Shown in pieces: positions 22,638 to 32,477 of a stretch of 64,000 bases of DNA. The position numbers and the translations under genes are program-made. This DNA is from Saccharum officinarum (lineage: Eukaryota > Streptophyta > Magnoliopsida > Poales > Poaceae), in contig CM036209.1 of NCBI GenBank assembly GCA_020631735.1, forward strand, positions 5,865,451 through 5,929,450. Direction: 5' to 3'. The notes under the pieces are model-generated. The model was not told where the DNA came from, searched no databases, and saw only the letters and a program-made list of their open reading frames with translations. Each line of letters opens with the position of its first letter. Position 1 is the stretch's first letter.

Positions 22638-23954
22638 GTTGAGGGTCTTAACTTTGGAGAGACATATGCACCGGTTGCAAGATTAGAAGCAATTAGAATC
22701 TTATTAGCATATGCTTGTGCACACAACATCAAGCTCTATCAAATGGATGTCAAGAGTGCATTTCTCAATGGCTACATCAATGAAGAAGTTTATGTTGAGC
22801 AACCTCCCGGTTTTGAAGATGATAAGAAGCCCAACCATGTTTACAAGCTAAAGAAGGCATTGTATGGTTTGAAGCAAGCACCTAGAGCATGGTATGAGAG
22901 GTTGAGGGACTTTCTCCTCTCTAAAGGGTTCAAGATGGGAAAGGTTGACACCACTCTCTTCACCAAGAAACTTGGAAATGACTTGTTTGTGTTGCAAATC
23001 TATGTGGATGATATCATTTTTGGATCAACCAATCTAGACTTTTGTGAAGAGTTCGGAAATATGATGGCTAATGAGTTTGAGATGTCTATGATTGGAGAGC
23101 TTAGTTACTTTCTTGGACTTCAAATCAAGCAAATGAAGAATGGCACTTTTGTAAGTCAAGGTAAGTACATCAAGGACATGATCAAGAAGTTTGGATTGCA
23201 AGATGCTAAGCTAATGAGTACACCATTGGGTACTAATGATCAATTGGGGATTGATGATAGTGGAAACATGGTAGATCAAAAGTTATACTGGTCTATGATT
23301 GGAAGTTTGCTCTATGTCACCGCTTCTAGGCCGGATGAGATGTTTAGTGTGTGCAAGTGTGCAAGATATCAAGCTTCACCTAGAGAAAGTCACTTGAAAG
23401 CAACCAAGAGAATATTGAGATATCTCAAGGGCACTCATGATGTTGGATTATGGTATCCCAAGGGGTCTAACTTTGAGTTGATTGGATATTCGGACTCCGA
23501 CTATGGTGGATGCAAGATTGATAGAATGAGCACAAGTGGCACTTGTCAATTGCTTGGAAGGTCTCTTGTTTCATGGTCATCAAAGAAACAAAATAGTGTT
23601 GCACTATCTACCGCCGAGGCCGAATACATTAGTGCCGGTAGTTGTTGTGCACAATTGCTTTGGATGAAGGCCACCTTGAATGATTTTGGAATCAAGTTCA
23701 AGAATGTACCATTGTTTTGTGACAATGAAAGTGCTATCAAGATGACACAAAATCCGGTTCAACATTCAAGAACCAAGCACATTGATATAAGGCATCACTT
23801 CATAAGAGACCATCAACAAAAGGGTGATATTAGCATTGAGAGCATTGGCACTGAAGATCAACTAGCCGACATATTCACAAAGCCACTTGATGAAAAGAGA
23901 TTTTACAAGTTGAAGAATGAATTGAACATACTTGACTTCTCCAACTTGAAATGA
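22638..23954 (+). pseudogene. pol: Sirevirus pol, 3' part: reverse transcriptase and RNase H
   Basis: The frame is open throughout this part. The RT core is visible (MDVKSAFLNG near 22744; YVDDIIFGS near 23001, with the catalytic Asp pair), as is the copia RNase H (YSDSDYGG near 23488; STAEAEY near 23608; the DNESAI segment). The product would copy the RNA into cDNA in the particle. It is cut off from its gag, protease and integrase by the nested element, so it cannot be made as part of the normal polyprotein. Removing the insertion and one target copy would restore the frame at this junction only. Confidence 0.93.
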
Positions 23955-24400
23955 GTGCACCTCTACATTCTTATATGACATGCCTCTCCTCCAACATAGC
24001 AAGGTAAAGTTGTTTGTCATATCATTCATACTTTGCTAAGGACATGGTTAGAACATATAAATATATTTGCATGACAATTAGGCTCATTCATGAAAATCAA
24101 ATGATTTTGATGTATATATGGTACCACTATTGCTTCTATGTTTGTTTAATCTAGTGGTAGCATATGACATGTTTGTGGGCTTGCAAACCTAGTGTTAAAT
24201 CTAGTAAACGAGCTCATGATGTGTAATTCAACATGGTCAAGATAACCCTTATACTTTATGAGGTGTGAAAAAGCTTGTCCTTGGATCAAACCGAATTACA
24301 TATTCTAGGCAAGTGATCTAGATTGAACCATAATTTGGACTCCCTCATATTGATTGACTTATCTCTCACTAAATCGACACCTTTTTGGTGATTGTTGACA

Positions 24401-24535
24401 AAGGGGGAGAGAAAAGTCACAAAGATATTGCAAAGAGGAAATAAGATAATAAGGGGGAGAGAAAAATCATAGGGGGAGAGAAAAGTCACAGGGGAGACAA
24501 AGATAAAAAGTTAAGTTACAAAGGGAGAGAAAGGG
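24401..24535 (+). repeat. Multiplied polypurine tracts
   Basis: Five copies of AAGGGGGAGAGAAAA-like purine runs begin at about 24401, 24451, 24470, 24490 and 24521. Multiple such tracts upstream of the 3' LTR are a described Sirevirus trait. Confidence 0.85.
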
Positions 24536-24815
24536 ATCAATTAAAATTGAGCACACAAGTAGTGGGAGCAAGCTCATGAATTATTTGTTGCATTTGTATG
24601 TGCACTAACATGATGATGTGTTGCATTGCAAATTTAATTTCGATATTCATGTTTGAATGGTGATTGCTAGAAATAGTACTTGAATGATGACTTGTTAAGA
24701 GTAGATTTACAAGTGGTATCTAGACACCTTTGCTTATAATGTTGATCTCACGGGGTACTTTAGTGTTTATGATCTTTACAAGTGATGTATTACAAGCGGT
24801 GTCTAGCTACATCGA

Positions 24816-24888
24816 TGCTAAGGATGGTATATAAAGGCAACTCCGATTGGTATCACGCTTCAAAGGTCCATTCTATATACCTTAGCAT
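24816..24888 (+). other. Predicted stem-loop upstream of the polypurine tract
   Basis: GATGCTAAGGATGGTATATA (about 24817-24836) can pair with TATATACCTTAGCATC (about 24874-24889), with a few unpaired bases. Confidence 0.6.
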
Positions 24889-24996
24889 CAATTTGATAGT
24901 AGTATCTCTCCCAAAACTCAAATCCATACATATGTGCACAATTGAACCAAACTCATGGAAGCACATATGTAGGGGGAGCTAATACTATCAAAATTG
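24889..24996 (+). other. Long imperfect palindrome before the 3' LTR
   Basis: CAATTTGATAGTAGTAT plus CTCTCCC on the left pair with GGGGGAG plus ATACTATCAAAATTG on the right. An inner pair is formed by ACATATGTGC (24928-24937) and GCACATATGT (24961-24970). The purine-rich right arm contains AGGGGGAG, itself a polypurine-like word. Confidence 0.65.
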
Positions 24997-25043
24997 AAAA
25001 TTGATTTCATTTCATATCTTTGTGATGGTTGTCATCAATTACC

Positions 25044-25057
25044 AAAAAGGGGGAGAT
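25044..25057 (+). other. Terminal polypurine tract of the Sirevirus
   Basis: AAAAAGGGGGAGAT directly precedes the TGAAAG start of the 3' LTR, the normal position of the plus-strand primer. Confidence 0.9.
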
Positions 25058-26962
25058 TGAAAGCCCAAGTTTGGTTTTGGTAATTAATGACACCAAGTTG
25101 CTAATGCCATTAAGTGTTTTGAGCTAGGCATAAGCAACACATGTGATGAAGGTGTACGTGGCAAGGAGTGGTGGCTACAAGATCACAAAGAAATGGTGCA
25201 TGGACATGAAATGACGATCATGGTGGAGATGCACATAATATGATGGACTTGACGATCAAGTGGAAGAGAAGGATCTAAGAGCGCAAGGCAAAGGTATAAC
25301 CATAGGGTTTTCCTTTTGCCGGTCTAAGTTGAGTAGAGAAGTGATTGACCGGGTTTAGGATACATATCCGACTATCAAGAGGGGCAATCACGGTTAGCTC
25401 GGGAATCAAGTGCCACTAGATCAATGTCTTGAGCATATGCATTAGGATCTAGTTGAGAGCTAACATAACGCCTTGGAAAATGTTTGTGAAATGCTAACAC
25501 ACATGCACATGGTGGTGTACACTTGGTGGTGTTAGCACTTTTGCGAAGGCGGTAGAGTTTAAGCGGTTGAGAGGGGTTTGGCGCTTTTTGGAGAAGTGAA
25601 ACGCCTATTTTCTACTGCGCCGAAAGTCAGAAAAGAAACGGAGGCGAAAGGAGGTCACTGCGTTGACCGGACGCTGCACCGGACGCGGTCACGGTTTGAC
25701 CGGACGCGTCCGGTCAGTTCATCATGGCGCGAGCGCTAGGGTTTGTGACCGGACGCTGGTCTGGCCTGACCAGCGCGTCCGGTCAGTTCAACTGGGCGTA
25801 AAAGAAAAGCGCGCGACCGGCGCGTCCGGTCCTTCACGGAACCGGAGCGTCCGGTCAAGCGTCCAGAGAGGCCGAGCGCAGCGTAGCGCCGATCGGACGC
25901 GGGGCGCGTCCGGTCACGTGCGATCGGACGCGTCCGGTCGCAGCTGGAGCTTACTGGAACGCGACCGGACGCTGGCACTGTCGCGTCCGGTCACTCGGTT
26001 GAGCGCGTCCGGTCAGGGCAACGGCTAGTTCTGACGCGCACTGTTCACGTTTGTCGTGTAGTGACCGGACGCGTCCGGTCACCCTGACCGGAGCGTCCGG
26101 TCAGCGCGTTTTTCGCTGCGTCGTCTGTAACGGCTAGCTGTGTACCCCTTCGTTATAAATAGAGGTTGGCCGGGGTTTGAGGGTAACTCTTGCACATTTT
26201 GAGACCTAGAGACATCCTTTGAGCTAGAGAACAACCCCTTCACTCATCTCTTTGCATAGTTGCACATCTTGAGTGAGATTGAGTGAGATTCAAGTGCATT
26301 GCTTGAGAGTTGCATTCTAGAGGCACTTGATCTTCGAGTTGCTGCGGATTTCTTGTTACTCTTCCGTGTTTCCCGACATGGTAGACGGCTTGGAGCAGCG
26401 GAGGTGATTGAGCTCGCAATTGGAGATTGTTGGAGCCTTCACCAAGTGTTGTAAGGGGTTCTTGATCCTTCCCCGCGGGAGTTCGCAAATTGGATACTCT
26501 AGTGGAGCTCGTGGCTTGGAGGATCCCCATCTTGTGTGCAGTTGTGCGGCGCCCGCCGAGGGCTCGACTCTTGATAGTCGATTAGCTCGCGAACCGACAA
26601 GTGGGTGTATCGCCACAACGGGGAGTAGCTTGCCGGGAAGCAAGTGAACCTCGGGATAAATTCTTGTGTCATTCTCTTCCCGAGGATTTCTCTTGTATGA
26701 TTGATTGATTGGTATTTCTCTTCTCTTCACGGTGGTATAATCACTCGAAGCTCTTCTCTCGTATTACTTCTCGTTTCTAGCTTGTAGTTGTTGTTGTGTT
26801 TAGTGAATAGCCTTGTACTAGACTTGTGTAGGTGGCTTGCTTAATTAGTTAGAGCTAGTGCTTTTGCTTCGCCACCTTTCGTACTAACTCGTGGTTAAGT
26901 AATTCTTGTAGAAGTTTTAATTAGGCTATTCACCCCCCCCTCTAGCCTATTTGGACCTTACA
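25058..26962 (+). repeat. Sirevirus 3' LTR (1905 bp)
   Basis: It matches 3448-5393 but lacks about 42 bp flanked by TTTGG in the 5' copy. The palindrome cluster (25663-26105) keeps most CpG sites that are lost in the 5' LTR. The TATA box is at 26154-26162. Confidence 0.95.
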
Positions 26963-27700
26963 GATGGGCGGTCAATTGCTCCTTACTAGAATGACTAGGG
27001 AAAGCTTCATGGTGAAACCCTCCATACTCACCTTGGAAGCGGGTAAAGAGGCTAGCTACCTCAGGTATATGGTAATCATGACTCACGGATAAAGTTGTAC
27101 AATCTCTATAGAGTGTTTTAAATTGATATATCAGTCGTGCTCTCGATCATGAGCGGCCTAGATCCTTACTGAATAGTTGGTTACTCGGATGGTATGGTTA
27201 TCTTTTTTGTGGGGATGGTATGGTTATCTTTAATATTGCTAATATCCTTAATTGCTACTCACTATTGGGAGCTTAAGCATTACATAGCTACATCGACTTA
27301 TAATGGCTTAAATCTTGACCAACTAGAATTGCTTACCGCAATACAGCCATGTCAAGCCTTTGAGCCCCTGCATCGCCTCACTTTATGCTTGTTAAGCGGT
27401 AGTTGCTTAAGGTTGCTTTACTTTCAATATTTTGGCAAAATCCCGGATGCTAATAGAAGGTAGACCTTGGTTAAGTTTCTGAGGAATGCTAGGCGTATGT
27501 TACCCCTAGCCGGCCATCCCTGTGAAATAGAGCTTGAAGAGAAGATTAGTATCTATTCCGCCGTACTCTGATAAATGTAAGTGTTAATATTAGTGTGTTT
27601 CCTCTATTAAACATTGCTTCTGATACTCTCTATTTCCGTTGTTGTATGTGTTGACTTCATGGGCACAATGAGTGCTTGGTTTTCTTTGGAAACCAGGCCG
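26963..27700 (+). mobile_element. Old gypsy LTR relic, right part
   Basis: After the duplicated GATGG (26963-26967), the sequence follows the LTR of the 13-kb family with many changes. Shared words include GAGCGGCC for GAGTGGCC, AAAGTTGTACAATCTCTA and ATATCAGTCGTGCTC (compare 12160-12240). Similarity fades around 27.5-27.7 kb. It is the older target of the Sirevirus. Confidence 0.7.
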
Positions 27701-28161
27701 ATTTTCATGGGGTATAAAACTTCTCAAGAGCATGATTTTGCCATCCGAACTCCAAATTAAATTCTATATATGTTTTTCGATCAGGTCTTCGCTAAATTCA
27801 CCCGGGTTGATGACCAATTTTAGGTGCAAACAATAAGTCAGCCATGACGATCATATATACATCGAATCATCGATGATGATGATGACAAGGCACATGGAGT
27901 ATTTCGCGAGATGATATAAGAGCAAGTAGCGAGTTTATTATTAGACAATTTATGCCACATAAATAGTGCAAACCGTTACTTTTATTTATTGTATATTTCT
28001 TCAGTGCATCAAGGTTGGGGTCTCTTGTTCCGAAGAAATGGAGACATACATATACTGTGCTACCATACCATTACCATACAGGGTGCTCATACGTGCTCTG
28101 GATGGGTACACATGGATCGATGTGCATGCATGTTACTTGTTACAATAGGTTTATTTTGTTT
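27701..28161. other. Intergenic, nothing recognised
   Basis: No gene or bounded repeat is seen. It lies downstream of the thioredoxin-like gene and probably holds its 3' UTR and poly(A) signal. Confidence 0.5.
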
Positions 28162-29519
28162 TCACTTTGCAGTAGCCTTGTTGATGCTTTTGATGAGCTC
28201 CTGCTTGTCGGGCGCAACAATCTGTTCCACCGTCTTGTAGTCCATTATCATCAGGAACGTCGGCAGGGCCTGCACTCTGAACTGCTTCGCGAGATCCTGC
28301 ATGAATGAACCTACATGTTAGAACATGTTTGGATCACATCTTACTATTAATAATTAGAGGCCACACCACGTTAATTCTTACAAGACATGCTACAAAAAAA
28401 AGATAAACATTAGAAATTCTCACACTAACTCACAAGATGTGCTAGGGAAAAAAATAAATCTTAGAAATTCTCCCACTAATTAAAAACAGCAAGCCTTCAA
28501 TTTGAGAGACTATAATCATCATTGCTGATAATAGCCAATGGATCTATTGTAATTTATATAAAAAAATACACACCTCGGTCTTTATGAAAAATACATAAAG
28601 TAATCCCCTAATTTTGCATCTAAAATACTCACCTCTACCGTTATAAAAAAATTCTAAATAACACCCTAAAATGTAAAAAGAAGAGTTAATAAAAGATATG
28701 TTAAGCACAATGATTTTAACTTAATTTGAGGATAAAAAACTGTAGCAGTCAATAAGAATAAAATTTGGAATTTAAAAATTTAGATTGATGATTTCGTAAC
28801 ATATTTGATGCAACAAGGGCCACCAAAAGCCAAAGATAAAGTTTCAAACTAATTGCATATTTAAAATATATATAGGTGTAATACAAAGAAAACGTACTAA
28901 TAGGATGAAAAAAAAATATAGATCAGTCCCTTACAAAAAAACAAATTAATAAATTTATGATAACGGTATATAGACTATGGGGTATCTATTAAGTCTATTA
29001 TATGCCAGAAAATAAACAAAGTGAAAAATATAATTTAGTACAAGTAATCTTTATTTGTCAGATGCATTAAATTAGTTAATTAGGCCTGCCGGGATGATTT
29101 TCCATCGTTATATGTATATGTGTGTGTGTGAGAGAGATGTATGTGTATACCTTGAACTCATTGTTGTCGACGTCGACTGTGCAAAAGTCGGCTTTGGTCT
29201 TGTAAGTATTCGCGACTGACTCTACAATCGGCTTCATAAACTCGCACGTCGACCGGTAGGACGTCGACCCTATGAACTCCAGTACGAGCTTAAATTGAGC
29301 GTACGTGGACAAAGATTAATTTTGTATCAGAGACACATAGAATATGTATAATGAATGAATGAATAATGGACGAACCAATAATTCTACAGAAATCCAAGAA
29401 ACGAACTGAATCAAGATAAGATAATATATGTACCGTACCAGCCTTTTCTTTTCATTAGCGTTCTCCACAGCTTCATACAAGTCGTCCATATCTTGGACGG
29501 CTACCACGGACGAACTCAT
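28162..29519 (-). CDS. Thioredoxin-like protein with degenerate active site (three exons)
   Basis: The exons are 29439-29519, 29151-29288 and 28162-28296. All have GT..AG introns in phase 0, giving 117 residues, the usual length of a plant thioredoxin h. The N-terminus is MSSSVVAVQDMDDL. Exon 2 carries the beta strand LVLEFIG, then SYRSTCEFMKP at the active-site position. The canonical WCGPC aligns with YRSTC, so the nucleophilic first Cys is Arg and only the resolving Cys remains. Exon 3 has QALPTFLM, with the cis-proline that shapes the thioredoxin fold, and a C-terminal helix. The fold is well supported. Ordinary disulfide reductase activity is unlikely, and a binding or monothiol role is inference. 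The frame is fully open, with no decay despite transposons on both sides. Intron 2 is 854 bp and AT-rich with a TG repeat. Confidence 0.88.
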
Positions 29520-29647
29520 CCTACGTGCCTTGTTCCGGTAGTATACTCCTAGACTAGCTTATATATGTACTCCCACACAACTCGCACAAGGATGGAAGGG
29601 AAGAATTATTGCCCTTGCCTGATGGAGGCATGGAGCTGATGATGGCT

Positions 29648-29656
29648 TATATATAG
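29648..29656 (-). promoter_or_regulatory. Probable TATA box of the thioredoxin-like gene
   Basis: A TATATATAA word on the minus strand lies about 130 bases before the start codon at 29519, a normal distance for a plant promoter with a short leader. Another TATATA word near 29560 is closer and less likely. Confidence 0.5.
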
Positions 29657-30171
29657 CCGGATCGGAGCCCATGAGAAAGGGATCGATACGTTTGGAAAGA
29701 TGGGAATGAAAGAAAAGGAATAGATGCGCTTCCCAACTACAGCATATTCTGATCTTTGCGCCTAATTTAAGCTAGCCGGCCCCTCATCAGAAATTCCAAC
29801 CATTTCATTTTCTGAGCATCTAATTTGGTCTGCTGCGTGCTGGGGCACGTGAGTGGATACAACGGAGGGACGCTTCTTTGTTGCTTTTCATTTTTTTTCT
29901 TTCTACCGCCCCACTTGATGGTTCATTTTTTATTTTTAAATCACAGTACAGATACATCAATCCCTGGGTCTCGCTGTCGATGAGCACATCACCAATCGCT
30001 GAAAGAATAGCGCTGCTATATTCTAAAATAAGTCTACACTTGTTAAGCTTTCCAGCAAGCTAGATGACTCGCTCCGAGCTTTTATGGGCTCTTGATTATG
30101 ATGACTAAATTTCAGGTTCGTGGGGCAGTGGAGGGGAATGTTCGTCAATATATATGAAGGAGGAGGAGGAC
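29657..30171. other. Intergenic, upstream of the thioredoxin-like gene
   Basis: No gene is recognised. Short frames are present but have no coding signature. The right edge is the reversed LTR fragment at 30172. Confidence 0.5.
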
Positions 30172-30827
30172 TGTAGCACCTGATTTTAAGGATAAAACTA
30201 GATACACACCATATGTGAGCTCAGGAAGTCAAATCACACATATGACTACAAATAAGGGTAATATCAAAAGATAATGCTTAATATATAACATACTTAGTAC
30301 AAAGAAGACAACCTTAGGCACAAACAGCGGATAGACAACTTCAATCTTCGGGTGAAAACTCCACTCCACAGGGACAACTGACTGGTTGATCACAAGCCTA
30401 ACTGCTCCAGAATCTAACAATCTAGTATCCATCCTGGATTTTTATCCAAGTAGTGAGAATAAATAAGCGTAAGTACATCTTGTACTCAACAAGATTAACC
30501 TGGGGTTCATGAGGCTCAAAAGGTAGACACTGGTTTAACTATAGTTAGCTTTTAATAAGTCACGGTTTTAAGCAATTGAGTAGCCACAAGTTTATCACAA
30601 GCCCATATAAACACATGATCAGGTAAACATGAATAATGAATACCATAAACAAATTATTATTAGTGATCATCTATTCCATAAGGAGTCCAAGGCCGCTCGT
30701 GACTGTAAGCACGGCTGTTATAACAGTTTTACACTCTGCAGAGGTTGTACACTTTCACAATGAGCCGTGATTTACACTTTCGCCCGAGGTCACGAGCCTC
30801 TTAACCCACTACCAAGGAAGGTCGGTG
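30172..30827 (-). mobile_element. Reversed gypsy LTR fragment
   Basis: It starts TGTAGCACC at 30172. Read in reverse it follows the 3' half of the 13-kb element LTR with many changes: matching words are CACCATATGTGA, TGGTTGATCACAAGCCTAAC and GGGGTTCATGA. It ends where the next LTR copy begins (TGGTAGAACC at 30828), so it is truncated or interrupted there. Confidence 0.8.
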
Positions 30828-31198
30828 TGGTAGAACCACCCTAATTATGTGGCCCACATGTGCTCGTCATTGTCTCACAGACCTATGACTGGTGCACACA
30901 TAAACCACACAATCCCGGTAGTCTATTGGGTGTCCTCGGGGAACCCCGAATCATCCACTTTTCACATCCAATCAGGATCATTACAGAAGGCATTGCAGTA
31001 TTACAACAGTTGATACAAATATATCACATCAGAGTTAAAGAGCGAAAGTATTACAAACCATAAGTTTACAATCCATTTATTTAAGCCTTACAAACCATAT
31101 GTTTTCACTTTCAAACAAAGTAGGGTAGCTTGACTAACACAACCTTTATTCATTACATAAAGGTATCATCCTGCCCAGGGATGAGAGTACAACACATC
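30828..31198 (-). repeat. 3' LTR end fragment (371 bp)
   Basis: It is nearly identical to 32478-32850, including GGAACCCCGAATCATCC and the stretch up to GAGAGTACAACACATC, where the copies diverge. Confidence 0.9.
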
Positions 31199-31480
31199 CG
31201 CTTCAAGTGGTTCATTTGCCTTGATGAAGATGGGCGATTGAGTTTTTAGAAAGTCAGCATAGGTGTTATTGCCTCTAGGATCATGGCGACCATGCGGACC
31301 AGGTGCCATATTCTGAGCCATAGCCTAAAGGATACGAGTATTGTCGGCACTTGCGTTGATCAGGTGAGCAATGGCTTCAGTCAAGGTTGGTGCGGGAGGT
31401 GGAGGAGGTGGATTTGGCATGTTGTTGCCACCCTGTGAAGTGCCAGCAATATTGGTATTGACAGAACGGGTCCTCGTCAT
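31199..31480 (-). pseudogene. gag: Truncated gypsy gag N-terminus
   Basis: The minus-strand ATG at 31480 opens about 94 codons (MTRTRSVNTN, a Pro-rich run, then YADFLKTQSPIF and EPLEA). The residues before the cut match the start of the Retrotrans_gag region in chromovirus elements. An in-frame TAG at 31325-31327 probably replaces CAG. The gene stops at the deletion junction. Confidence 0.75.
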
Positions 31481-32461
31481 TCTGTGAGACCAAGAACAAC
31501 AATCCGCTACCAGATTTCCACAGAGAGATTAGGATAGTAAAGACAGACAAAAGAGGGTAGCATGAATAGGTTTGATGGTATACTTAACCCAAACCAACTA
31601 TAACTGGGGAGGTGTGCAGTGTATTATTAATGACATGATGCATGAACGATTCCTACGTTTGACAGAACGACCTCACCAAAAACAAGACGACAAGGACATA
31701 CATGATGGCACATACATATGAGTCACTCTTACTATTATAAAATCGTTCAACACTCTCTTAATCGCAAGTTAGTGTACCTGTAGAAAATCGTTGCGTCACA
31801 GCCCACCCCCAACATACATCACCACTTGATATATAAGTGGCATCCATGTGATTAACGCTACATGGACAACGCTGCATACGTGACTAGCACGTATTCACTT
31901 CCTGTACCTTCACTTTACGAGACATGCACGGGTAAACACACCCTGGCTGTGCGACCATGACCACCATCGCATGGTAGATGCTTACACTCTGTATGTTACC
32001 ATATATAATGTCCTCAAGTAAGCCACTTCTTGAGGAAAGCGTCCGGATTCACATCACCGGCAAGAGGGCTACATCTCCACATCGTGCACCCGATGCCCAA
32101 AATCACATCTACGGAGGGAGGACTACATCTCCACATCATGCAGCCGATGTTACTTACCTTCTTACCTTAATGTAGGTGCGTCATTACAGAATAGTAAGTT
32201 TGAAATGTAAACAATGCAAAAAAATGTAAACCCTTCCCATACATAACTGTATCGAGTTAGTTTACATAGGTGCCATCATTTACATAACCTCTCACACACA
32301 AGCTCACATAGGGCAATAAAGACATGCTATCCCCACTCTGACACATCTTCTGAGCATAAGGTAAGTCAGGAGCATATTTTTCATCAAACTTGAAAACTAT
32401 TTTTGTTATGTTCTTTTTGAAGTTTTTCAAAAGTAATACTAGCAATAATCTCTGTAATTAT

Positions 32462-32473
32462 GCTCTGGTACCA
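32462..32473 (-). other. Primer-binding site of the minus-strand element
   Basis: Read on the minus strand it is TGGTACCAGAGC, one base from the usual iMet site. It lies next to the LTR end at 32478. Confidence 0.85.
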
Positions 32474-32477
32474 GCGG

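Larger units (their letters stand above)
23955..25057 (+). other. Sirevirus 3' non-coding region
   Basis: About 1.1 kb between pol and the 3' LTR holds no env-like frame that I can recognise. It contains multiplied polypurine tracts (24401-24535), two hairpins (24816-24888 and 24889-24996), two PBS-like words (24707-24719 and 24789-24806) and the terminal tract. Confidence 0.8.
3448..26962 (+). mobile_element. Ty1/copia Sirevirus LTR retrotransposon, split by a nested element
   Basis: The element has two LTRs (3448-5393 and 25058-26962), a five-base target duplication, a methionine-tRNA-like primer site, gag with zinc knuckles, pol in copia order (protease, integrase, reverse transcriptase, RNase H), multiplied polypurine tracts, and palindromic LTR repeats. 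These non-coding traits are known hallmarks of Sireviruses. Without the nested insertion and its 5-bp duplication it would be about 10.3 kb. It is coding-defective: there is a stop in gag and a frameshift before RT, and RT is split by the insertion at 9411. Confidence 0.95.
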
